Assembly (NCBI RefSeq): GCF_963678635.1
Contig: NC_087063.1
Coordinates: forward strand, 13,771,006 to 13,835,005
DNA: 64,000 nucleotides
Direction: 5' to 3'
From: Symsagittifera roscoffensis
Taxonomy: Eukaryota > Xenacoelomorpha > Acoela > Convolutidae
Shown here: one piece after another, positions 1-10,619 of the stretch
Layout: the number at the start of each line of letters is the position of its first letter
Numbering within the stretch: the stretch's first letter is position 1
The notes under the pieces: model-generated
Database searches by the model: none
What the model was told of the DNA's origin: nothing
Seen by the model: the letters and a program-made list of their open reading frames with translations, nothing else
Position numbers and translations under genes: made by a program

Positions 1-109
1 AAAAAGACTATAAGTTCTTTCGCATAAGCAACAATTCTCCGGATCAAAATTATCAAAGAGTACTATAGACAACATAGGTTTAATTAAGAAAAATTATATC
101 TATAAAAAC

Positions 110-957
110 ATCGAAAATTGCCAATCAACAACCAACTAAACGAACCCTACCACTCACTACATCCCAAGACCCCCCAACAACACCTAACATCTAGTCCAAC
201 AAGTCAACCCCAATCATCTACACGTATTACATTTCAAGAAAAGTTCTATAATTTTAAAGAAAGACACGCATAATTATCCGAACCTTTAATACCAGCCATT
301 CGTCAAGCACCCGTGATTGAACCACAATACGAACCATTATATAACTTTTACCCCTCACTCAAGAAGTTCTTAACAGAACTAGGCATCAAAGCCAAAACTG
401 AAATTTAACATCTACAAAAGATAACATCTGCAAAACCAAAATTTAACATCTATAAAAAAATCCATCGCCGAAGAAATCAAAAACTTGCAACGCCCAGAGT
501 TCATTTTTATATAACTTCGTCACCATCTTTGACCCTTTTGGATCTTTCCAGTAACACAATTCAAAATACCCCTCCCCAATCACTACAGATAATTTCCCAA
601 TAAAAAAGACCAAAAATCCCATCAGACTATTTACGCTCAACACCCTGAACAATTTCGTGAAAATCCTTTTAGACCCCCACTACAACACAACGTCTTCCAC
701 ATTGGATGACACAAGCATTCTCCCAAGGCGAACCAAACTTCGTAAGCGACCCCTTAGATATTTCATCCGACACCTCTTTATCAGTGACATAAGCCCTATC
801 ACTACCAACGACGATTATCTCCACCAAACATAACAGCTCAAAGCTTACCACCTCAATTTAATACAGCAGAATTTATCTATAATAACGATAGATATACAAA
901 ACAGACTTTAGGATATATAACATTCCACAATCTATATTCAGGAATATCTTACACATG
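110..957 (+). pseudogene. Fossil of the element's AUG-less ORF
   Basis: It corresponds to the 377-codon open frame at 52,618-53,751. Matching stretches include the segment around 212-275 (equivalent to 52,707-52,770) and the end near 905-960, where the frame runs into the start of the envelope ORF as in the intact copy. Stops and indels break it. I see no upstream ATG here either, which suggests that the missing start codon is a family trait and not a local mutation. Confidence 0.6.
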
Positions 958-1660
958 TACCTTCTTATAGTTTTTTTCCTTACAGCCATTTTCCCTTTGT
1001 GTCTTAGAAGCCACAACTCATCAAAATCCTGTCCACCCAAACAAAACCAACAAAAACACTACACAAGTACGCAAAAAATTAAATAACACAATGTGAATCC
1101 GAACCCTAAAACAAGAAGTCGACAAAAATAGTAGCAACACTTTACTCAAAACGAGCTACAATTCTAACAGGATATAATTTTTATTAGAATTTTCAATTGG
1201 AAAAGTAATTAGAAGGAATCTATAACCCATGTGCAATACATACATAAGTTAATAAACAAGCAAATGTAGCACGCATATTATTTGCAGTATTTTTTGGAAT
1301 ATTTTCTACCTCGACCAACAAAATTCTCCTCTAAACTCAAATTAAGGAATACAATAAGAAACTATCTAAAACGCCAAATGCATATGATACCTCACAAGAC
1401 AAATTAAGTCCAACACCTACAGCGCCACCACAGTTACACCTTCTACAGAATAATCATCCTTTATTTCTAGTCCCACGAAACTATAGCAACACATTAGCAG
1501 TAGCAGATTACACCTCTCAAGGTCTTAGCTACCCACAAAGCCCAGTATATCATATTGCTGCACTCCATTAGTCAACCATTGATGACACATAAAAGCAGAT
1601 TGTAGAACAATCACATACAGCAAAATTCCTTTCTTAAAACAACCATCTTTGTAGCCCACA
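955..1660 (+). pseudogene. Fossil of the envelope-like ORF, internally deleted
   Basis: The ATG near 955 opens a hydrophobic signal-peptide-like stretch aligned with the one at 53,739. The part from about 1,230 matches the region just after the transmembrane segment in the intact copy (about 55,909 onward). The intervening ectodomain-coding region is missing and the remainder has stops. Confidence 0.6.
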
Positions 1661-3531
1661 ATGAGTCAAAAGATTGGATCCCTCAACCGTTCTCTTTCCT
1701 ATCCAACCAACTTTCAGCGCCAATCCTCTCGCATTTCACTTTCAGACCTGACTCCTACTCTCCTACCCACCTTTTTAACTAACTCATGAATTCAGACGAG
1801 CCGACACAAATTATTTTAGACACTCTTTCTATCTTTAACAACTCCGATTTAGAAACTTCCGATGAATTCCTCGACTCCGAACCTAGCCCATCTATTTCTT
1901 CACAGTCACCTTTCCAGTCCCTCCATTCCCAACTTCCCAATGAATCCTCTCCAGCCCCTCCTCCCAAACTGATGCCACTTCTATTCTTTCCCCGATGTCC
2001 AGCGACCAACCTGACCCAGCTAGTCCCATGACAGTTATCCAGTTAGAGCATGAATAAGAAAACCTCATGACACTAAAACAGCCCATTCATGACACAACTA
2101 ATACCCTAACATTTTACCAACTAACATACTCTACCTCAACATCAGAGTCCTCAAATTAATCACCAAATGCAGAAACTACAAGAACCCAATAGAGTTTTTA
2201 AACGCAAACACCTTAACGCAACAACCCTACTCCTGATCAGCCGTCCCCGATCATCCCGACTATATTCCCTTCAACCACAATATAATAACACAAATAAATT
2301 TTTAGTGTATAATTTACCATTTTTCCCTCAATATACTTACTATATGACCACTAATGACAACCAACTGAACTTCGTTGATGAATATAGCCTGTTTGCCACA
2401 ATATCTTGGACTTTAAACTATCACTTTACTTTAAACTATAACCCTACTCCTGATCAGCCGTCCCCGATCATCCCGACTATATTCCCTTCAACCACAACAT
2501 AATAACACAAATAAATTTTTAGTGTATAATTTATTAGCCCTTTCCTTGTACAACACCCCCGAAGACAACGAATCATGCCAATCCCGCCTCCACAAACTAA
2601 CGTCTGCAATTCACGAAAAACATTTCACCACAATCGGACTAAACCAAACACTTAACAGATCCATAGCACAACGAGCAAATAGATTCTCAATATATCACTA
2701 TGATCACGCAATTACACGTTACATAGAAGATACCCCAAATGAGGACGACCCTAATGTTGACCCTCAACTAAAAGATATATTTTTTATTAAATTCGAATAT
2801 GTATTTCACATAGATATTAATAACCAAAAAATTTGATAACATTATCGCTACTGCAATAAAAAGCACTAAAGCACACGAGTCATACTTTATTAGATTTAAC
2901 CAATTTGCACTTAGTTTTCACCTGCTTACATCTCCGGATTTTGACTTACTTTATTCGCATGAAATCATGTTACGAACATAAAGAACACACACGTACACTC
3001 ATAAAAAAGTCATACAACATCACTATACATCTAATAGACCAACAAGTAAACCACAACACAGATTCACATTCATTAAGTCAAAATAAACTTAACCATATTT
3101 CCTAAATTTTACTTACTGTATAGAAAACACTAATCTCCACGGCATCCTCTGTAATTATGATCCCATCCGACAAATGAATATATTCTACCAATAACGAAAT
3201 TTTTTGACATTGATGACTCTCGCCCAATAATTGTCCCCGAAGAATCTATGCAACCTATTGAAGTCACCAAACTAGAATATATCCATAACTACAAAAGTAA
3301 CAATAAATTGTATAATTCAATTTAAACACACGTCTCGAATTCTCAATTCATAATGAAGAACTACAGATCATCAGAACGTTGGAGCTACTCTGACCTCTAC
3401 TTCAAACTAAAAACATCATCAGCATGATTGCGAAACTCTCCACATCATCCGACACAATCCGTACTAACTTCCCCAATGGATTTTTCACTGATGACGACCC
3501 TTCGTACAGATGCATCGAATACTTCAACTAA
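1661..3531 (+). pseudogene. Fossil of the element's last ORF (602-aa family)
   Basis: The start at 1,661 and the end at 3,531 line up with 56,326 and 58,134 of the intact copy: the N-terminus (Met-Ser-x-x-x-Gly-Ser-Leu) and the C-terminal Phe-Pro-x-Gly-Phe-Phe-x-Asp-Asp are recognisable. The frame is broken in several places. Short open pieces survive at 1,786-2,031, 2,167-2,502 and 2,522-2,836. An internal direct duplication of roughly 90 bp (about 2,228-2,316 and 2,440-2,528) is specific to this copy. Confidence 0.7.
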
Positions 3532-4264
3532 TAAATAAAACAAAACACTCACCATTCCTTATAAGTTTCTCCTTTTCTTTTTTAGATTTCACCGATCATT
3601 CAGCTATAAAGAAAAAACTCAGATAAGACAATGATTTAAAAACGCAGTAAGTTTCTATACAACAGCAGTATATCAATAACTCGGCAGTTAAATTCAGGTA
3701 ATTAAAGCAGCAAATTCATAAAAATGCAAATGAAATAAAAGAAAACTAACCTTTTTATGTGAAGCTTTCTCTGTAAATTTGCAAAATTTCTTGACTCGCC
3801 CACAATTCACACACTCTTCTACCCCATTGCACTCTTTCTACCAACCCGCCCACGAAGAAGTGTTTGATAAGGGAAAGTCAAGTTTCAAATCTAACTGATA
3901 AAAACTCTAACTTTTTTTCACAAGTTTCAAAGATTCCTTCAAGCCGGTTGGAACGAATTATAGAAGTAAGCTTAAGCTAACCAACGCAGCTCACTAAGGC
4001 CACAAAAGCACAAAACTAAAAGCATGGATAAGCAAGAAAGTCCGACGGTATCGAAGCCAGATTAAACCCAGATTAAAAATGGATAAGTTATTCTTTTGAA
4101 ACCCAATTTTTCAAGTTTTATTAAACCAATTGAAACACTAAAAAGTCAAAAGAAAGACCCAAAACACAAAAATTTACTTTTGAGAAAACGACACAAGCAA
4201 ATCAAAAAATAGGAAAACACCTAATAAAAAGAAACAAAAGGTTGAACACAGTAAGAGACTCTGC

Positions 4265-4410
4265 CTAAAAGAGACGGTGAAATGGTAACCCACTCTGGCT
4301 TCACCACCCAGAGTGCCGTCGCTCAAAGTACATGCCCCCACCATGTGCTACGACCCCGAAACTCTATTTTTGATAAGAGTGGCTCCATGGTGAGCAACTC
4401 TTCAAAATAA
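4265..4410 (+). other. Conserved GC-rich 3' noncoding block, copy A
   Basis: This is a GC-richer island in the fossil's 3' region. It matches 58,960-59,120 of the intact element, including a shared stretch ending in aactcttcaaaataa. The same block recurs at 7,566-7,710 and, inverted, at 63,325-63,480. Confidence 0.65.
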
Positions 4411-4764
4411 ACGAACTAAATAAAAACTTTTTGCGAAAACAACTTAAAAAAAGCATAACTAAAAACTGACTTCACTAAAAAGGTGCAGACGTAGAAAGGC
4501 AATGTAAAAGATTCCTTAGAGCCAAAGGAACGAGCAGCAAAGGAGATGAAAACTCTATTACATTCCAAATCTGGTTTGACAAATCTTTTGTTTCGTTGCT
4601 GTAGTCACTACCCTCAAAGGATTTAAAGTATGGACTAAACATCGCAATAAAGGAAATCATTGAAACAGACCAATGGCCAACTCGATTTTGATATCAACTA
4701 CCAATCCTAGTCACTTGGCATCAACGAGACCCATTTTTGAAACACGAACATACGATCTTCTCCT

Positions 4765-4994
4765 CTCGGGCGGAAAATTTACGATGTTTTGGTCAAAACT
4801 GTGCAAAAAGTGCTTAAAAACGCCTTTTTGGCCTGCTCTTTCAAAGTTTTGCCAAACAGGGACTTTTTATTGCTTGGGAGAGCTCGAAAAATCAATTTGG
4901 TTGACCTAAAAAACAGGTCGACAGATTTTTCAAAAAATTTTGAAAATCCAAGCCCCCCCCCCCACCCCCTCGAGAAAATCCTAGATCCGCCCTG
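4765..4994 (-). mobile_element. Fragment of a hAT-like miniature DNA transposon
   Basis: Read on the minus strand from 4,994 it starts cagggcggatctaggatttt, close to the left end of the 336-bp element at 37,669-38,004 (caggggcgggtctaggattt). Similar internal sequence follows (lysine-rich A/T tracts, agctctcccaa). I could not find the other terminus or a target duplication, so this is a partial copy. A run of 12 C residues lies at about 4,951-4,963. Confidence 0.5.
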
Positions 4995-5016
4995 GATAGA
5001 TTTGTTGAAATTTTGA

Positions 5017-5636
5017 GATTTAAGTCACCCAGAGAGATAGTCTTAAATTGATGCAACTATGCTACTACAGAAATAACTGGGAGATATGCTGGGATAAAAA
5101 AGATCCCGTGACATTCATGATGGTCACCATGACCTTTGACGTTGTCTTCCCACAGTACTCTAAAAATAATTTTGCTGGTTTTTGCATATAATAGAATGTT
5201 TGTATGCGACATTAAAATCAATGGCTTAATCAATGGGACAATCGAAATCTGAGCGGCAATTGAAAATCGAACGTTAGAAAAAAGCGTTTTCTAGCGCGTA
5301 ATTCTCTCTCTGTCTAGCGCGTATTTATCTCTCATGATGGTCGGAATGCAAAGGTCTTCGAAACTCTTCCCGGGTTGACCTCCATACACCAAAACTCTTT
5401 ATCATACAATTCCTTGCATCGAATGTATGGAAAAATGTTGGTTATAAATATTCATACAATTTCTAAAAATTGTTGGAAAAAAGTTTGCTCCAAGTTCTGA
5501 GGCTATGTGAACCAATTAAAACAGTCTGACAGTTGAAAAACTAGGTTTTTTTATGGAAAAAAATGGTTGTCATACAATTTCCATAAATGAAAATTGTATG
5601 ATAAAGGTTTTTCCATAAAAACCAAAATTTTTCAAA
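5017..5636. other. No gene seen
   Basis: AT-rich sequence with short direct repeats (tctagcgcgta twice near 5,292-5,325) and recurrent tcatacaattt motifs. No open frame here looks like a protein. Confidence 0.6.
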
Positions 5637-5765
5637 AAATTAAGAAAACCGTTTGTAATCAATTTTTAATTCGTTAAGTGTCTTTTTTGCTACACTGAGA
5701 GCACTTTCGAAAAAAAAATTAATTTGGAGCTAAGAAAAATGCTTATCATACAATTTATATATGAC
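5637..5765 (+). repeat. Direct repeat, left copy, flanking fossil copy B
   Basis: About 125 bp (aattaagaaaacc ... ctacactgagagcactttcg ... aaaaatgcttatcatacaatt) that recurs at 7,950-8,075 with few differences. The two repeats bracket fossil copy B exactly. Confidence 0.75.
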
Positions 5766-7949
5766 TTTAAACTAGGACTTTACTAGCCCATTAGCCCTTT
5801 CCTTGTACAACACCCCCGAAGACAACGAATCATGCCAATCCCGCCTCCACAAACTAACATCTGCAATTCACGAAAAACATTTCACCAGTATCGCACTAAA
5901 ACAAACCCTTAACAGATCCATAGCACAACGCGCAAATAGATTCTCAAAATATCGCTATTACGCAATTACACGTTACATAGAAGATATCCCAAATGAGGAC
6001 GACCCTAATGTTGACCCTCAACTAACAGATATATTTTTATTAAATTCGAATATGTATTTCACATAGATATTAATAACTAAAAAATTTGATAACATTATCG
6101 CTACTGCACTAAAAAGCACTAAAGCACACGAGTCATACTTTTTTAAATTTAACCATTTTGCATTTAGTTTTTACCTGCTTACAACTCCGGATTTTGACAA
6201 ACACTGTTCGCATGAAATCTTGTTACGAACATAAAGAACACACACGTACACTCATAACAAAGTCATACAACATCACTATACATCTAATAGACCAACAAGT
6301 AAACCACAACACAGATTCACATTCATTAACTCAAAATAAACTTCACCATATTTCCTAAATTTCACTTACTGTATAAAAAACACTAATCTCCACGGCATCC
6401 TCCGTAATTATGATCCCATCCGACAAATGAATATATTCTACCCAATAACGAAATTTTTTGACATTGATGACTCTCGCCCACTAATTGTCCCCGAAGAATC
6501 TATACAACTTATTGAAATCACCAAACTAGAATATATCCATAATTACAAAAGTAACAATAAATTGTATAATTCAATTTAAACACACGTCTCGAATTCTCAA
6601 TTCATAATGAAGAACTACAGATCATCAGAACGTTGGAGCTACTCTGACCTCTACTACAAACTAAAAACATCATCAGCATGATTGCGAAACTCTCCACATC
6701 ATCCGACACAATCCGTACTAACTTCCCCAATGGATTTTTCACTGATGACGACCCTTCGTACAGATGCATCGAATACTTCAACTAATAAATAAAACAAAAC
6801 ACTCACCATTCCTTATAAATTCCTCCTTTTCTTTTTAAGATTTCACAGATCATTCAGCTAAAAAGGAAAAATCCAGATAAGAAAAGTAAACTCTCTTTTA
6901 TATGCTTTTAGGTTTCTTTTCAACAAAGACAATGATTTAAAAACGCAGTAAGTTTCTACACAACAGCAGTATATCAATAACTCGGCAGTTAAATTCAGGT
7001 AATTAAAGCAGCAAATTCATAAAAATGCAAATGAAATAAAAGAAAACTAACCTTTTTATGTGAAGCTTTCTTTGTAAATTTGCAATTTTTCTTGACTCGC
7101 CCACAATTCACACACTCTTCTACCCCATTGCACTCTTTCTACCAACCCGCCCACGAAGAAGTGTTTGATAAGGGAAAGTCAAGTTTCAAATCTAACTGAT
7201 AAAAACTCTAACTTTTTTTCACAAGTTTCAAAGATTCCTTCAAGCCGGTTGGAACGAATTATAGAAGTAAGCTTAAGCTAACCAACGCAGCTTACTAAGG
7301 CCACAAAAGCACAAAACTAAAAGCATGGATAAGCAAGAAAGTCCGACGGTATCGAAGCCAGATTAAACCCAGATTAAAAATGGAGAAGTTATTCTTCTGA
7401 AACCCAACTTTTCAAGTTTTATTAAACCAATTGAAACACTAAAAAGTCAAAAGAAAGACCCAAAACACAAAAATTTACTTTTGAGAAAACAACACAAGCA
7501 AATCAAAAAATAGGAAAACACCTAATAAAAAGAAACAAAAGGTTGAACATAGTAAGAGACTCTGCCTAAAGAGACGGTGAAATGGTAACCCACTCTGGCT
7601 TCACCACCCAGAGTGCCGTCGCTCAAAGTACATGCCCCTACTATGTGCTACGACCCCGAAACTCTATTTTTGATAAGAGTGGCTCCATGGTGAGCAACTC
7701 TTCAAAATAAATGAACTAAATAAAAACTTTTTGCGAAAACAACTTAAAAAAAGCATAACTAAAAACTGACTTCACTTAAAAGGTGTAGACGTAGAAATGC
7801 TATGTAAAAGATTCCTTAGAGCCAAAGGAACGAGCAGCAAAGGAGATGAAAACTCTATTACATTTCAAATCTGGATTGACAAATCTTTTGATTTGTTGTT
7901 GTAGTCACTACCCTCAAAAGATTTAAAGTATGGTCTAAACATCGCAATA
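5766..7949 (+). mobile_element. Decayed copy B of the giant LTR element (3' part only)
   Basis: Nearly the same sequence as 2,540-4,640 of copy A. It covers the C-terminal half of the last ORF (to the stop at 6,783-6,785) and the 3' noncoding region including the GC-rich block. It stops abruptly at cgcaataaa (about 7,948), the same spot where copy A continues. Copies A and B resemble each other much more than either resembles the intact element. That points to a segmental duplication of an already degraded fossil rather than an independent insertion. Confidence 0.8.
7566..7710 (+). other. Conserved GC-rich 3' noncoding block, copy B
   Basis: Same block as 4,265-4,410 and 58,960-59,120. Confidence 0.65.
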
Positions 7950-8075
7950 AAAAATTAAGAAAACCATTTGCAATCAAGTTGTAATTCGTTAAGTGAATTT
8001 TTTGCTACACTGAGAGCACTTTCGAAAAAGAAATTAATTTGGAGCTAAGAAAAATGCTTATCATACAATTTCCAT
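7950..8075 (+). repeat. Direct repeat, right copy, flanking fossil copy B
   Basis: Second copy of the approximately 125-bp sequence at 5,637-5,765. It is far longer than any retroelement target duplication. Confidence 0.75.
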
Positions 8076-8332
8076 ATGTGATAATTTTATGACGAGCATT
8101 TTTTTCCGAGGGTCTTTAGCATATCAGAAATGCTTACGAAACGTTTTTCATTTAATTTAAAAGAGTTTAAAATGTGTTTCATTTGTTGAGAGTGTTTGAA
8201 TTCTTATAAAAGTACTTCTAAATTTACTTCGAGAATAAGAATTTGAGATGGACTTTTAAAAATTGTTGTTGGTTATTCATTTTTCCGAATGGAACCGTTG
8301 TCGATAATATCAAATTCACCAACGTTTTTTGA

Positions 8333-10619
8333 CCTACCTCACCAATTAAATATTTCTGATACAATTAATTTTTTCGGATACTCAGTGAACTACAAGTTGT
8401 TTAATGTACAAAAAGCTTCCTTTTCTAAAAATATTCTGTGAAATTTAGTAAGCTTTATTTTTTTTACATCACTATTTTTTGAACAGCGAAAAGTAAAACC
8501 AGAACTTGATCACTAAATGAAAAGATAACGAAAAAAAAGTTATTTGGTTCCAAACATAAACTCTAAGAAATCAGCTTGCCGTGTCAAATAGCACGTTCAA
8601 GTCTCAGCATCATCATAAATCCACCGACTCTTGTTTATAATATTTCAGCTTAATAACAACAAGACTGCTCTTATCAGGGTGTTTCCTTAAATAATCCGAC
8701 CATGCTTCAACCCCTAAAGAAAAGTGCTTGACTTTTTTTTAAAAAAAATGATACAAACGTCAAATATAAAATCGAAATTTTTTTAAACGTTTTCCTTTTG
8801 AAGTTTATAAAAACCATCCCCCATACAAGCACATAATAAAATATTGAACAGACCATATAGCAGGCCTCATATCACTTCGGAATAAACTTCCAAATGGATC
8901 AAACTCAGCTCATGCTTTCGTAGCACGAAGTAGATCGCGCATTAATAATCCTTAGTTGGTCAAAGTGGCAACCTTCAAAACCCTATAACTTAACAAAAAT
9001 TGATAGCAGGTGAAAATTTTTTTTGATTTTGAGCTCCAGGCAACATTAGCTTTCCAACAACAAAAAAAGTTTGCAAAAAAAAAGCTAGTAGAAAAATCAA
9101 AAATAGTCCTGAAAAAATATAAAACTCCCCGAGTCCACCACATAATCATTCAATCTTTCAAAAATCAGAAAAACTAAAAAGTTTTACAAACAATTTTTTC
9201 TTTTGGAATCAAATTTCCATTTCTTTTGTTATTTGTACTTGCCTGATGCTGCAGAAAATATTCAAAGACGACCAGTCCTACTTGTAGAAGCTGACTATTC
9301 GACAGTTATACCAGGTAGTATTTATCAATTATAATTGATCATAATGGACTTGTCACCTAAATTGACCAATTATGATGAAAAAATAATCAATTTTGTGGTC
9401 TAAACTTTTTAAATAGGAGTTTTTGATTTTTTTAAACTTGTTTGGATTTTTGTTTTTTGGAGCTCAAAATCATTTTTTTATATACTTTTACGAAAAACCT
9501 AATTAAGCCATTCAAGTTTGAGTACTAGTTCGAATTATGCTTGCAGTTAGTTTGAATAAATTTGCTAGAAACTTTATCTTACGTCTTTACTTATTTTTGC
9601 TAATAAAAAGCAGCAAAAGCAACATGTATATGGCATAACTGTCGACTGGCCGGCTTTGGATGTCTACAAGTCTGACTGGTCGCCTTTGAATATTTTCTGC
9701 AGCATCAGTCAAATAAAAATAACAAAAGAAAAAGAAATTTGATTTAAAAAGATAAAAAGTGTTTGCAAATTTTTTTAGTTTTTCTGACTTTCGAAAGGTT
9801 GAATGTTTATGTAGTGGGCTCGGGGTGTTTTTTATTTCCTCAAGACCAGTTTTGACTTTTGTACTAGAAGTTTTTGGCAACTTTTTTTGTTGTTCAAAAG
9901 ATAATATTGAATGGAGCTCAACTTCAAAAATATTTTTCACCTGTAAACAGTTTTTTATAAGTTATGGGGTTTTGAAGGTTGCCATTTTGACCAACTAGGT
10001 ATAAATAATGCGCGATCTACTTCGTGCTACGAAAGCATGAGCTGAGTTTGATCCGTTTGGAAGTTTTTATCCGAAGTGATATGAGGCCTGCTATATGGTC
10101 TGTTCAATATTTTACTATATGTTTGTATGGGGGATGGTTTTTATAAACTTCAAAAGGAAAACGTTTTAAAAAATTTCGAATTTTTTTTGACGTTTTAATC
10201 ATTTTTTTTAAAACAGTCAAGCACTTTTCTTTGGGGGTTGAAGCATGGTCGGATTATTCAAGGTGTCACCCTGATAAGAGCAGTCTTGTTGTTAGTAAGC
10301 TGAATTATTATAAACAAGAGTCCGTGGAATTATGATGATGCTGAGACTTGAACGTGCTATTTGACACGGCAAGCTGATTTCTTAGAGTTTATGTTTGGAA
10401 TCAAATAACGTTTTTTTCGTTATTTTTTCATTAAGTGATCAAGTTCTGGTTTTACTTTTCGCTGTTCAAAAAATAGTGATGTAAACAAAATAAAGCTTAC
10501 TAAATTTCACACAATATTTTTAGAAAAGGAAGCTTTTTTGTACATTAAACAACTTGTAGATTACTGAGTATCAGGAAAAAAAAGTTTTATCAGAAGTATT
10601 TAATTGGTGAGGCAGGTTC
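8333..10619. repeat. Large foldback repeat, arms of about 1 kb
   Basis: The left arm (8,333-9,312) is the reverse complement of the right arm (9,632-10,619), with a spacer of about 319 bp. Matching pairs include gacctacctcaccaatta (8,331) with taattggtgaggcaggtt (10,600), and aagactgctcttatcagg (8,661) with its complement near 10,270. The arms differ by scattered substitutions, so this is not a recent perfect palindrome. No protein is encoded. The right arm also belongs to the diverged array that continues to 15.3 kb. Confidence 0.85.

Larger units (their letters stand above)
1..4733 (+). mobile_element. Decayed copy A of the giant LTR element (3' part only)
   Basis: This stretch aligns by eye, in order, with the 3' half of the intact giant element at 43,498-60,133. 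Positions about 110-950 match the AUG-less ORF (52,618-53,751), 950-1,180 the start of the envelope-like region, 1,230-1,660 its C-terminal part, 1,661-3,531 the last ORF, and 3,540-4,733 the 3' noncoding region. The middle of the envelope region (about 54.1-55.9 kb equivalent) is deleted. Frames carry many stops and indels, so this is an old fossil. No LTR is visible at its right end, and the left end lies outside the window. The A-rich, G-poor strand bias typical of the family persists. Confidence 0.85.

Noticed and set aside
9587-9998. Open frames of 117 (minus) and 79 (plus) codons in the foldback right arm
   Set aside because: Low-complexity Phe/Lys/Ser composition in AT-rich repeat DNA. 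The mirrored left-arm sequence keeps only a shorter related frame.
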